Origin: Planctomycetaceae bacterium
Lineage (GTDB): Bacteria; Planctomycetota; Planctomycetia; Pirellulales; Pirellulaceae
DNA: 64,000 nucleotides
Direction of reading: 5' to 3'
Assembly (NCBI GenBank): GCA_020638995.1
Contig: JACKHM010000001.1
Coordinates: 3,224,001 to 3,288,000, forward strand
How positions within the stretch are numbered: the first letter of the stretch is position 1; every line of letters starts with the position of its first letter. The notes below the pieces were generated by a model that was not told the origin of the DNA, searched no databases, and saw only the letters and a program-made list of their open reading frames with translations. The translations under genes were made by a program, and so were the position numbers. Below are positions 45,259-54,690 of the stretch, in pieces.

Positions 45259-45873
45259 CTAGCGCCCGAAGCTCACACCCCAATGGACGCCGGGCCGACG
45301 GTGTGGGCCATAATGGTATCTGTAGGGGAACGGTGGAGCCACGTAATGATGTTCTTCAATGATTACCGGCCCCGGTTGGCTGATGACTGTGGGACTCGAC
45401 ACTTGGGCAGTCGGCGGCGGAGTCTGCTGCATGGTTTGAATCACCGTATCACTAACTCCGGCATTTCGCAGAGTTATTAAGTCGTTGACGCTTGGCGGGC
45501 TTGCAACTCCATTCGCTCGCATGTGCGTCGCGATGACTTCGTCACTCAGGCCGGCCTGCGTCATCGCAATCACGTCGTTCATCGCGACAGCGCCGGCCAT
45601 GCGGCGGCCCATGCGCTGCTCGATGATTTCGGCAGATCGCGCAGCTTCATAGTCGATCGTGTCGCCTATCGCCGTTCCAGCCAAAGCGCCCACTGCGGTT
45701 CCAATGATCGCACCGCTGGCCGCATCTCCGTTGTGTTGCCCAATCGCAGCACCTCCCAACGCTCCCGTGAGAGCGCCCAAAGTCGCACCGCGCTCTGCAT
45801 AGTTTGTTGCGTGACACCCACCAGTGATGATAAGTATCCAAAGCAACGTGAACTCAGTCAGCCCAACTCTCAT
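45259..45873 (-). CDS. Glycine-zipper lipoprotein
   Basis: A 204-residue protein starting at MRVGLTEFTLLWILIITGGC, preceded by AAGGAG; Cys20 is the likely lipidation site. Residues about 28-72 form glycine-zipper repeats (GATLGALTGALGGAAIGQHN, GAIIGTAVGALAGTAIGD) that pack in or across membranes. Two short helical repeats follow (DVIAMTQAGLSDEVIATHM, DLITLRNAGVSDTVIQTM), then a Pro/His/Tyr-rich tail. It is probably an outer-membrane-associated structural protein. No specific role can be assigned. Confidence 0.82.
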   Translation of the reverse strand: MRVGLTEFTLLWILIITGGCHATNYAERGATLGALTGALGGAAIGQHNGDAASGAIIGTAVGALAGTAIGDTIDYEAARSAEIIEQRMGRRMAGAVAMNDVIAMTQAGLSDEVIATHMRANGVASPPSVNDLITLRNAGVSDTVIQTMQQTPPPTAQVSSPTVISQPGPVIIEEHHYVAPPFPYRYHYGPHRRPGVHWGVSFGR

Positions 45874-46002
45874 AGACACTCCTTGCCGGTTCGCGGGGCG
45901 AGATAATCTCAGCAACAGCGAATTGGGTCAAGCCAAAAACAGAGACGCTAGCAGGTGAGCAAGGCCATTGTTTGAGCTTTCTTGCTTGTCACGGTCGATG
46001 CA

Positions 46003-46743
46003 CTACGTTTCGTCTGACGCATCTAAGGGTTGGAAGTAGCTCCACTCGAAATCATCGGGAAGCCGTCGATTTGCGGCAAATTCCAGATGAATGATGCGAC
46101 GTTGACGTTGGGTCTCAGGATGTGAGGTCCCGCTGCAGTGAGAAAGTAATGGACGCATCGCGAGTACATCGCCCGCGTTTGCGACGATCAGTTTGCCCGC
46201 GCCCTCGCATTTGTCTTCCGAGGCTTCGATGCGGTGGGAACCGGGCAGAACGCGCAGTGCCCCGTTCTCTTTGGTCGTGTCATCCAAGTGAATGCGGAGT
46301 GTAAGCATCGACTCGAGAACGAATCTTGGTGCTTCAATGTGCGCCACGCCAGCCTTCTGTGTCGGATTGCGAAATGATGACGACAAAAGTCGATTGTTTC
46401 GAACGGCAATTGCAAGATCCTTGTGCCAAGGTAGCGACCACGATCGCTCCGGCGGCTTGTCAAAATACAACCCACGCACGAGCCCTGCCTTCTCACCGAG
46501 CGTTGCGCGCAGCAGTTCCGGCAATGGTGATTGTTTCCAGATTGCTTTTGCCTCGGGAAACAGATCAAGCAGGTTGCGGAGCGCGTAGACGAAGCCGTTT
46601 CGGCTGCGCACAGAAGCGGATGAGGGCGGCAGTTGCTGGAGACAAATTGATAGCTGTGCGATCGCGCGGCGGACCTCGCCCTCCGAATACACATTCTGGA
46701 CGAGTACGTATCCGTCGCGATCAAGTTGCGCGTGCCAAATCAT
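46003..46743 (-). CDS. Phytanoyl-CoA dioxygenase (PhyH)-family oxygenase
   Basis: A 246-residue non-heme Fe(II)/2-oxoglutarate oxygenase. The start MIWHAQLDRDGYVLVQNVYS is typical of the family (DGYVLV near the N-terminus). The iron-binding HxD is in SLPWHKDLAIAV and the distal His in MRPLLSHCSGTSHPETQRQRR, with the Arg pair that follows fitting 2-oxoglutarate. LTLRIHLDDTTKENGALRVL and PGSHRI are conserved. The substrate is unknown. It is read away from the giant surface protein gene. Confidence 0.86.
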   Translation of the reverse strand: MIWHAQLDRDGYVLVQNVYSEGEVRRAIAQLSICLQQLPPSSASVRSRNGFVYALRNLLDLFPEAKAIWKQSPLPELLRATLGEKAGLVRGLYFDKPPERSWSLPWHKDLAIAVRNNRLLSSSFRNPTQKAGVAHIEAPRFVLESMLTLRIHLDDTTKENGALRVLPGSHRIEASEDKCEGAGKLIVANAGDVLAMRPLLSHCSGTSHPETQRQRRIIHLEFAANRRLPDDFEWSYFQPLDASDET

Positions 46744-47009
46744 GTTACGGACCGATAGTCATTTAGGTAAGCAATTCACCTGTTGCGATCAAGAACACTC
46801 GAACGACGAATGGTGAAGAGTCGTCGGTCAGGCATGATGTCGCGGCTCAGCATGTAGATGATCATCTCGTGTTGATACCTGAGAAAAACAGGCGGAGGCT
46901 CGCAAGAATAGGCGGAATTTCGCGTGATCTATGTCGCCCGCTTAGTTACACTCCACATAGGTTCGCACAGTCTTCCATTAGTACGCTTATCTCGATCGGA
47001 GCTGCGAAA

Positions 47010-50000
47010 ATGAACCGACCCTTCTATCGTAACAAGGTTGCGAGGTATTGTGATCGAGCTCGTCGCCGCCGTTTGTTCATCGAGCCGCTGGAAGACCGCC
47101 GATTACTGGCCACTTTCGTCGTAAATTCGATAGCGGATTTGCCGGACAGCGGTGAAGTACCAGGCACCTGCGATACGGAGCTCGATCCGACGGCCGACCC
47201 GCCCATAGCGGCCAGCGATATCTGCACTTTCCGAGCGGCGATCGAGTCAGCAAATGCCAACGGCGGACGCGATACGATCACATTCGACCTGCCCGAAGGC
47301 GCGGTCATTTCAACGGATGGCGTTTCCAGTAGCGGCGATGTGGACATTATTGGACCCGCCGGTCGGATAATAATTAACGGCCCGGGAAAGGACACGGCTT
47401 CGGGTGGGATCGTCATTGGTGGGAACGGTAACAGCGTCATTCGCAACCTCGTCCTCAACAACTTTACGGAAGCCATCTGGCTTGTCTCTGATAACAATAC
47501 GGTGGCGAATGTCTATGTTGGGGTGAATGTGGACGGAAACGCCGCGATCGGCAACACGCGTGGCATCGTCGTCGAGGGCCTCAATAATGTCGTGGGTGGT
47601 GCAACCGAAACCGACCGAAACGTCATCTCCGGAAACGAAGTCGGCATATTCGTCGTTAAACGGCTGGGAAGCAGTGCCCCGGTTGTAAGGGACAACCGCA
47701 TCATTGGAAACTATATAGGCACGGATAAGAATGGAACCGCGTCAATCGGCAACACGGAGTCGGGGATAACGATCTCGCAGCTCAGTCAGAACAACGTGAT
47801 TGGAGGTGCTGAGGGTGCGGGAAATCTGATATCTGGAAATGGTCGCGGCATCACGATCGAACACCAAACGGCCCGACACAATCATGTGATTGGCAATTTA
47901 ATTGGAACCGCGATCGACGGCGAGACGGCTTTGGGCAACTTAGAAGGGGTGTTCATCAATGATGCCCAGTTCAATTGCATTGGCGGGATCGTACCACCGG
48001 CGACGGGTTCCGTGCCAAATTGTTCGAGTGGGCCGATTGGCGCTCAGCCATTTCTGGGCAACGTCATCTCGGGCAGCCGTGGCGACTTTCCGAATGCGAT
48101 TTTTGGGATGGGCGTCTGGATCGTCAATGTCAACGCGACTGGGAACCTGATCCAAGGAAACAAGATTGGCACGGACATCAGCGGCACGATCGCCGTGCAG
48201 AACGCCGGTGACGGAGTAAATATCAACAGTTCGAGCGGTAATACGATTGGCGGCACGCCGGCAGCTCGGAGGAATATTATCTCGGGTAACGCCGGTGATG
48301 GCGTAACGATCTTTGGCAATACAGCACTGCCATCGGCGAGCGGCAATGTTGTAGCGGGCAATTACATAGGTGTCGATGTCACGGGTGCGATCGATTTGGG
48401 GAACGGCTTCCGTGGCGTCCATATCGACTCAAATGCGACGAATAATGTGATTGGAGGCGATCTCGCCTCTGACCGGAATATTATTTCCGGAAACGACGCT
48501 GACGGGGTAATTATCGCATTGCAGCAGGCGACGGGAAATGTCGTCAAAGGCAACTATATCGGCACAGACAAAGACGGAATTTTGCCGGTCGGTAACACGG
48601 AATCTGGGATTTTCCTTTTTGAAGCGCCCGATAATATCATCGGTCAAACCGGCGGAACCTCTTTCTCGCGGAATGTCATTTCAGGAAACTACGATGGCGT
48701 CAAGATTCAAGGTGCGGATGCGACCGAAAACATCATTGAAGGCAATTTGATTGGCACCGATGTGACCGGTAGCGCGCGGATCAAAAATAATAATCACGGC
48801 ATTTACATTCTGGACTCGTCGGAAAATCGCATCGGGACCCAAACCACGCTCTCTCCCGACCATCCGAATTTTCCGGGCAATGTAATTTCCGGGAACGATG
48901 ATGACGGGATTCGCATCGAGGGCATGACTTCCGCCATGAACTATATTGGCGGCAATCTCATCGGTACCAAAAGTAACGGTCAAGAAGGACTGGCGAATAC
49001 GCTGCACGGTATCAATGTTCTTAATGCGCCTAAGACTCGCATCGGCGTTTCGCTGACCGGTGAACCAGCGTTGTCAGGTAACACTCTCGCCAGGAACTTT
49101 GACGGCATTCGTCTGGACGGCGCTGAAGTTAAAGAAACGCTGATTGGAGGCAACTTCATTGGTACGGCGTGGCAGGCAACCGTGCCCATCGCGCCTAACT
49201 TTGAAGCTGTTCCTGTTGAACAGTCGGTGCTGTTGGGTAACACTCGCGGGATCAACATTCGCGACGGATCAAACAACTTTGTCGGAGGCTTCGTACCGGA
49301 TAATCTCGGTGGCGGGACACAACTGCCCGCGAACATAATCGCTGGTAACGGAACTACGGGTGTCAGGATTCAGGGCGACAGCGCGACCGGGAATCGAATT
49401 CAACGCAATTCGATCTTTTCTAATGGGGCGTTGGGAATCGATCTGGGCGGTGACGGCGTGACACCAAACGATGCAGTGGACGACCGCGGTCCGAATTTAT
49501 TCCAGAACTTCCCGATCGTTGACGGCATCGATGCAGGGGGAACATTGACCGGAACATTGCACAGCAACGCCGATTCAACATTTACGATCGACGTTTACTT
49601 GAGTCCTGAAGTTGACCCTTCAAGTAATGTCGAAGGGACGGTATGGATTGGTGAGAAGGAAGTCGTAACGGACGGGGATGGCGACGCGACTTTCGACATC
49701 GATCTGGATTTGGAAAAGTTCAGCCATCAGCGAACGATTACAGTCACGGCGACGGATGGCATGGGGAACACTTCCGAGTTTTCTGCGCCGCTACTGTTGG
49801 CCGACTTACAGACCGAACTCGATGCATTGTCAATCGGTCAAATCGAACGACGCGGAGCCATGTTTGTTTTGCCCTATAGCAGTAAGGTGACGAACACCGG
49901 AACCGCGCCAGCAGAAGATGCAGTTATCCGCATTATGGGCAATGGTCAAGTTCTCGACGTACGAACCGTCAGTCTGGACGCCTGTATGCCGGAATCTGGG

Positions 50001-53000
50001 TCGTGTCCATTTGAAGAAGTTGTTGGTGAATGGGACATCACTTCGCTTTTTGGGCAAGGCGAGCTGGGTGCTCCTGTCACGTTAGAGCTTGATGTCGAAG
50101 CCGACCCGGAAGATACGATTGCCGAATTCCCTCAACCCGTTGGCATGAACAACAATCTGGCGACGGGGACGATCGAGGATGTTGATCCGCGTCCCCGCAT
50201 CAAGCTGATTGAATCTGAGTATCAACCCGGCCACACGTTTTTGCCAGGTGTGTCGTTACCTAATCGCTTCGATATCTCCGTGGATTGGAATGGAAATCTT
50301 GACGACAGCCAAATCGGCGCAGACCAACAAGCTGTGATCAACGCATTCGTGAATGGCGTAATAGTCCGAACGAAGAGCGTGTCCGACCCGTTGCAAGATA
50401 CATCGCTAGCGATCGACTTTGGGAGTGAGTTGACGACCGGTACGAATATTATTCATTTTCGCGCTGACACCGATTTACACACATTTTTCTCCGACTACGC
50501 GCAATTGGATTTCGAGCAATCTTTCGGGATCAACTGGATCGACACGGCGTTAGTAACCGTATCGGGTGTGCCAGCGTCCAGCCCACATAACAAGACGGCA
50601 GTATACAAGGCGGGGGTCGGGTTTCCCCGCGTCTCGACAGAAGGCTTCTTTGGTATTCCAGTGGACCGAGTGGGGATGATCGGTGGGAAATTTGGGCCTC
50701 GGATACCACAGATCACAGTTCGCGTTGAAGTGCGTTCGGATCGAACTGGTACCATCGAGGGTGAAGCAAAATTCGAAGGTGAAGTCGCGGGGAAGAAAGT
50801 TGGCGCCGATGATTTTGGAGAGATTGGCGGCAAGGCGATTGGAAAGTTAACTGGGGATGTGATTTTTGATGGGTTCTTTCCCACATTGTTGAATGCCAGC
50901 ACCTCGTTTCGGCTGGAAGGATTTGTTACCACCCCAGCGATTCCACTGCCTCCTCCGGCTAGCTTCATCCAAGCACAAGTCAAGTTGAATTTGGCTGTCG
51001 ACGCGACCGCCGATATCGTACACCGTGACGGTGATGACCATCTGGCATTTGGGGGTGACGTCGTTCTTGGCCTCGAGCCCACATTGGAAGGCATCCTTTC
51101 GATCGGACGGGACGGACTCGCAACCGTCGAAGTAGGGATCGGTGGAACTTTACGTGGTGAATACGATTTGGACGAAGACCCGTGTTTCAATCGCAGTGCG
51201 ACCGCAGAACTCTTCGCTCGTTTAAAAGCCACATTCCTCGTCTTTGAAGCTCAAAAGACTTTTAGATTCCCGTTTGCGGCAACCGGTTGTGGCGTTGGGG
51301 GCGAGGGAGAGTCGTTATTCGCGAGTCCGCTGGTTTCAAGTGACTTGCAGCTCCTGCCTCGGTATATCGTGAACGGGAGTGAGGAAGGGGAGGCCGCGAC
51401 TACCGGACTGCCGACGATCGCATACCCGTATGCACGGCCCGCGATTGCTCGTCACGCTGACGGCACGATGACCTTGGTGTACATCGATGAAGACGCGACA
51501 AAGCAAGACGCACAACATCTCGAAGTCTTCGCGGCCAGGTTTGACGGAGTCCAGTGGTCTGCGCCCGTTCAAGTCAGCGACGACACACTAATTGACGACG
51601 CTCCCACCGTCACCTACGACGCCAGCGGGCGCGCAATCGCGCTGTGGACGCGCCTTAAAACTCCCATTACCGACGTCGCCAGCGCCGATCCAGCTGCCCT
51701 GCTCGCTGACTTAGAGATCGTCTACGCTGTACATGACCCCGATACAGACACATGGAGCGCTCCCACCGCGCTCACGGATAACGCGCATCTGGATTTCCTT
51801 CCGCAGCTGAATACGGATGAATTTGGAAACACAACGGTTGCGTGGCTGCGTGACTTGGCGAACGATTCGCCAATCTTCCCAGATGATGCCGCATTACTGG
51901 GAGCAGACGTGATGTTTTCTGAGTGGAATGGAACGGAATGGTCCACACCCATTGTCGCGGTATCCGATGCCCATACGAACGCGACACCACAATTCGATGT
52001 TCGCGGAAACGAGGGAGTGCTGGTGCTGAGCGACGACTCGGACGCCGAGTTGACTACAATTGGCGATCGAGCGATTCACATCAGCCTGTTCGACGGAAGC
52101 TCCTGGTCCACACCGACAGTTATGGCCGGAACCGCCGATGGCCTGGCCGACCTGTCGCCGCGTGTTGCTTACGACAGTACGGGCCGTGCGGTAGTCGCGT
52201 GGGTGAAACGTGGTGTATCGATTGGCGAGGAAGAGAGCGACGTAACCGATCAACTGTTTTACTCCGATGTGACCGCTGGCACACCGACCGCCCCGGCCGC
52301 GGCGATTCACGCACCCTCGATCAACGATCTACAGCTGTTAATCGATTCAGACGACAATCCGCTTGTTATCTGGCAAGCTCTGTCGAACGCAGGGCCAGAC
52401 ATTTTTTATTCGCGTTTGGATCGGTCTTCCGGCGAGTGGGGTGAACCCAGACAGTTTACCGATGACGCGGATTTGGAGTGGTGGTTTAGTCCGTTCATCA
52501 ATGGTGATGGACAGCTAGAGATCCTTCACTTGAGCCGCGAGGTTGGCACTGAAACCGCACCGACAGGTGATGGCAGCGGTGCCGAAGGTGAACCTGGCGA
52601 TACGATCTTGATTCCAACGCTGGGTAATTCCAGCTTGCAAACTCAAGCGACCTCGATCGGACAAGATCTAAACATCGTATCTTTAACACTTTCCGAGGCG
52701 AATCCGATTCCAGGTAGCACCGTGCAGGTGACAGCGACGGTATTGAACGGAGGTGATTTAGGTACACCGGCGAGCGAAATTGGATTGAGCGATGATGGTG
52801 TCGCCGTTGGTGTGAAGCTCCCAGTTCCCGCGCTGCGGGCAGGCGGCTCCAGCCAAATTGTATTTGATTGGAACGTACCTCTGGACGCTGCTGCGCCACA
52901 CGTGCTTGTTGCGCAAGTCGATCCCGATTCGCTGCTGGACGAAATCGATGAATCCAACAATGTGGCCTCTCTTGTTGCCCTGAAGCCGGATTTGGTCGTT

Positions 53001-54437
53001 GGTTCGGTCCAGAGTTCGCTCGACAATGACGTCATCACAGTCACCGCTGAATTGTTGAATCAAGGCGGGAGCCCAACTGTAGGGGAGTTTGAAGTCACCT
53101 TGCGGCAAGACGACCCAGATACCGGTGATGTGATTGAGACAAGGATGCTTAATGACCAATTGTCCCGTGGCGAAAGCGTCGTGGTGACGTTTACGATCAC
53201 CGACGCCTTGGCGACGCTAGGAGTGCCGCAAATTGGCTTCGTCGTAGTCGATTCCAGTGAGTCGATCGAAGAAGTCGACGAGACGAACAACTCGAACTTT
53301 GGCGCTCTTGATCCACAAAAGAGTATCCTTGTACTCGGCGAGTCGGCAACTGTGGCCCTGCGGGTCCGAAAGGATGCGGACGATGTCGTCATCACACTGC
53401 AGGATGCTTCCGAAATACTGCGCGAGCAACTGGTCTCGTTGCCTCGTCTCACGCTGCCTGCAACATCGAAGAACGACGAAATTACCATCGACTTTTCGCG
53501 CGGCAACCCTGTCCCTTCACGTGGAATCGCGTTCAGCGGCGCAGACGGCGACGACACCCTGATTCTGGAGAACGGAGGCACAGCAAATATCACATTTCAT
53601 GGCGGCAGTGGCCAGAACTCGATCCAATTGCTAGGAAGCGGCATCCAGTTAGACCTCTCGATTCCCGATGAAAGCCAACTCTCCAACGTATACATGCTTG
53701 ATATAGTTGGGGACGGTGACAACAGTGTTGCCCTAAATGTTCAAAAGGTTCGAGACATTTCACCCGCGACCGACGAACTGATGCTGCTTGCTGACGTCGG
53801 CGATACGGTTGTGATTGGGACCGGCTGGGTGCTAAGTGGAACCGAGATAGCAGGAGGTCACTTCTTCCGAGTGTTAGAGCAGCAGGGCGTCACATTGCAT
53901 TTGAGCGGCCCGGCACAATGGAACAACCCTCTCGATCATCTGGATGTGAATAACGACGGCAAACGCTCACCATTGGACGCCTTGCTCGTCATTAACAACT
54001 TGATCCTTCCCCAGTCACCGTTTCGTGATGCTTCGAACCGAGCGATCGATCCCTTTGTCCTGAATAGCGACGGCAATCCGGAGAATGACTTCGACAACTT
54101 CTACCGCGACACAACCGGGGACGGCTTTTTTTCACCACTCGATGCTTTGCTTATTATCAATTTCTTGAACGCGCAATTTGCGGTTCCCGAGGGTGAAGAG
54201 ATGGGCATCTTTGCTCCAATCTCCTCGAACGTTGCACCGCACTTCGAGCCAACCGCCACGCAGTCTCCACCACTCGTCGCGAACGACCTATTCACATCCG
54301 TGGACGATGCGTGGCGCCTCGCCGCCACCGGCCCTGCGCTTTCAACTCGCGTTGCCAAGCAAAACGATCAAGCCATTATCGACCTATTGGACGCGGACGA
54401 ACTGCTCGCCCTCTTTCACAACGACGATCTCATTTGA
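47010..54437 (+). CDS. Giant secreted surface protein: CSLREA, beta-helix, propeller, CARDB, dockerin
   Basis: 2475 residues. The ATG at 47010 follows GGAG and gives MNRPFYRNKVARYC; the open frame begins 47 codons earlier. Order: basic leader, FIEPLEDRRLL (23-33), CSLREA-type module (TFVVNSIADL...CTFRAAIESANANGG), then a long right-handed beta-helix (about 110-820) of NxIGG...NxISGN units. Then come a beta-rich region (about 850-1450), propeller-like repeats (about 1465-1865), and two CARDB-like modules (about 1884-2100: SLTLSEANPIPGSTVQVTAT, DLVVGSVQSSLDNDVITVTA). A dockerin-type pair (LDVNNDGKRSPLDALLVINN; DTTGDGFFSPLDALLIINFL, about 2308-2388) is near the end. It is probably an exported adhesin-like or polysaccharide-binding protein. 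Confidence 0.9.
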   Translation: MNRPFYRNKVARYCDRARRRRLFIEPLEDRRLLATFVVNSIADLPDSGEVPGTCDTELDPTADPPIAASDICTFRAAIESANANGGRDTITFDLPEGAVISTDGVSSSGDVDIIGPAGRIIINGPGKDTASGGIVIGGNGNSVIRNLVLNNFTEAIWLVSDNNTVANVYVGVNVDGNAAIGNTRGIVVEGLNNVVGGATETDRNVISGNEVGIFVVKRLGSSAPVVRDNRIIGNYIGTDKNGTASIGNTESGITISQLSQNNVIGGAEGAGNLISGNGRGITIEHQTARHNHVIGNLIGTAIDGETALGNLEGVFINDAQFNCIGGIVPPATGSVPNCSSGPIGAQPFLGNVISGSRGDFPNAIFGMGVWIVNVNATGNLIQGNKIGTDISGTIAVQNAGDGVNINSSSGNTIGGTPAARRNIISGNAGDGVTIFGNTALPSASGNVVAGNYIGVDVTGAIDLGNGFRGVHIDSNATNNVIGGDLASDRNIISGNDADGVIIALQQATGNVVKGNYIGTDKDGILPVGNTESGIFLFEAPDNIIGQTGGTSFSRNVISGNYDGVKIQGADATENIIEGNLIGTDVTGSARIKNNNHGIYILDSSENRIGTQTTLSPDHPNFPGNVISGNDDDGIRIEGMTSAMNYIGGNLIGTKSNGQEGLANTLHGINVLNAPKTRIGVSLTGEPALSGNTLARNFDGIRLDGAEVKETLIGGNFIGTAWQATVPIAPNFEAVPVEQSVLLGNTRGINIRDGSNNFVGGFVPDNLGGGTQLPANIIAGNGTTGVRIQGDSATGNRIQRNSIFSNGALGIDLGGDGVTPNDAVDDRGPNLFQNFPIVDGIDAGGTLTGTLHSNADSTFTIDVYLSPEVDPSSNVEGTVWIGEKEVVTDGDGDATFDIDLDLEKFSHQRTITVTATDGMGNTSEFSAPLLLADLQTELDALSIGQIERRGAMFVLPYSSKVTNTGTAPAEDAVIRIMGNGQVLDVRTVSLDACMPESGSCPFEEVVGEWDITSLFGQGELGAPVTLELDVEADPEDTIAEFPQPVGMNNNLATGTIEDVDPRPRIKLIESEYQPGHTFLPGVSLPNRFDISVDWNGNLDDSQIGADQQAVINAFVNGVIVRTKSVSDPLQDTSLAIDFGSELTTGTNIIHFRADTDLHTFFSDYAQLDFEQSFGINWIDTALVTVSGVPASSPHNKTAVYKAGVGFPRVSTEGFFGIPVDRVGMIGGKFGPRIPQITVRVEVRSDRTGTIEGEAKFEGEVAGKKVGADDFGEIGGKAIGKLTGDVIFDGFFPTLLNASTSFRLEGFVTTPAIPLPPPASFIQAQVKLNLAVDATADIVHRDGDDHLAFGGDVVLGLEPTLEGILSIGRDGLATVEVGIGGTLRGEYDLDEDPCFNRSATAELFARLKATFLVFEAQKTFRFPFAATGCGVGGEGESLFASPLVSSDLQLLPRYIVNGSEEGEAATTGLPTIAYPYARPAIARHADGTMTLVYIDEDATKQDAQHLEVFAARFDGVQWSAPVQVSDDTLIDDAPTVTYDASGRAIALWTRLKTPITDVASADPAALLADLEIVYAVHDPDTDTWSAPTALTDNAHLDFLPQLNTDEFGNTTVAWLRDLANDSPIFPDDAALLGADVMFSEWNGTEWSTPIVAVSDAHTNATPQFDVRGNEGVLVLSDDSDAELTTIGDRAIHISLFDGSSWSTPTVMAGTADGLADLSPRVAYDSTGRAVVAWVKRGVSIGEEESDVTDQLFYSDVTAGTPTAPAAAIHAPSINDLQLLIDSDDNPLVIWQALSNAGPDIFYSRLDRSSGEWGEPRQFTDDADLEWWFSPFINGDGQLEILHLSREVGTETAPTGDGSGAEGEPGDTILIPTLGNSSLQTQATSIGQDLNIVSLTLSEANPIPGSTVQVTATVLNGGDLGTPASEIGLSDDGVAVGVKLPVPALRAGGSSQIVFDWNVPLDAAAPHVLVAQVDPDSLLDEIDESNNVASLVALKPDLVVGSVQSSLDNDVITVTAELLNQGGSPTVGEFEVTLRQDDPDTGDVIETRMLNDQLSRGESVVVTFTITDALATLGVPQIGFVVVDSSESIEEVDETNNSNFGALDPQKSILVLGESATVALRVRKDADDVVITLQDASEILREQLVSLPRLTLPATSKNDEITIDFSRGNPVPSRGIAFSGADGDDTLILENGGTANITFHGGSGQNSIQLLGSGIQLDLSIPDESQLSNVYMLDIVGDGDNSVALNVQKVRDISPATDELMLLADVGDTVVIGTGWVLSGTEIAGGHFFRVLEQQGVTLHLSGPAQWNNPLDHLDVNNDGKRSPLDALLVINNLILPQSPFRDASNRAIDPFVLNSDGNPENDFDNFYRDTTGDGFFSPLDALLIINFLNAQFAVPEGEEMGIFAPISSNVAPHFEPTATQSPPLVANDLFTSVDDAWRLAATGPALSTRVAKQNDQAIIDLLDADELLALFHNDDLI

Positions 54438-54454
54438 GACGGATGACATCGTTC

Positions 54455-54554
54455 GGTAGTGGTACACTTTGATCGTAGGGCGTGTGAAACACGCCATCTT
54501 TGTCGCTGCTGGTGCGTTTCATGCACCCTACAGAAGGCAAAGTGTACCACCACC
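54455..54554. repeat. Nested inverted-repeat element after the giant gene
   Basis: The outer arms are GGTAGTGGTACACTTTG (54455-54471) and CAAAGTGTACCACCACC (54538-54554), 16 of 17 complementary. Inside lies a second inverted pair, GTAGGGCGTGTGAAACACGCC-type and its partner ending CCCTAC (54475-54531), with the same GTAGG...CCTAC frame as the repeats at 3203 and 22950. It begins 17 bases after the stop codon of the giant gene and may also work as its terminator. Confidence 0.8.
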
Positions 54555-54690
54555 CATCGTTCTCATCGATTGGCGGAGCGAGTCTCGATTGAGTAGAATT
54601 AGCTGGTCGTTTGATGTCGTAGCGCACTGCTACGCAATCACCTTCGGCGGGCCAGCAGGGTGCATGCAGCTCAGTTCTGAGGAAGTCAAC

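Noticed and set aside
53935..54175. Evidence for a cellulosome from the dockerin
   Set aside because: No cohesin, scaffoldin or cellulase is seen, and dockerin-type repeats are common in planctomycete surface proteins without cellulosomes.
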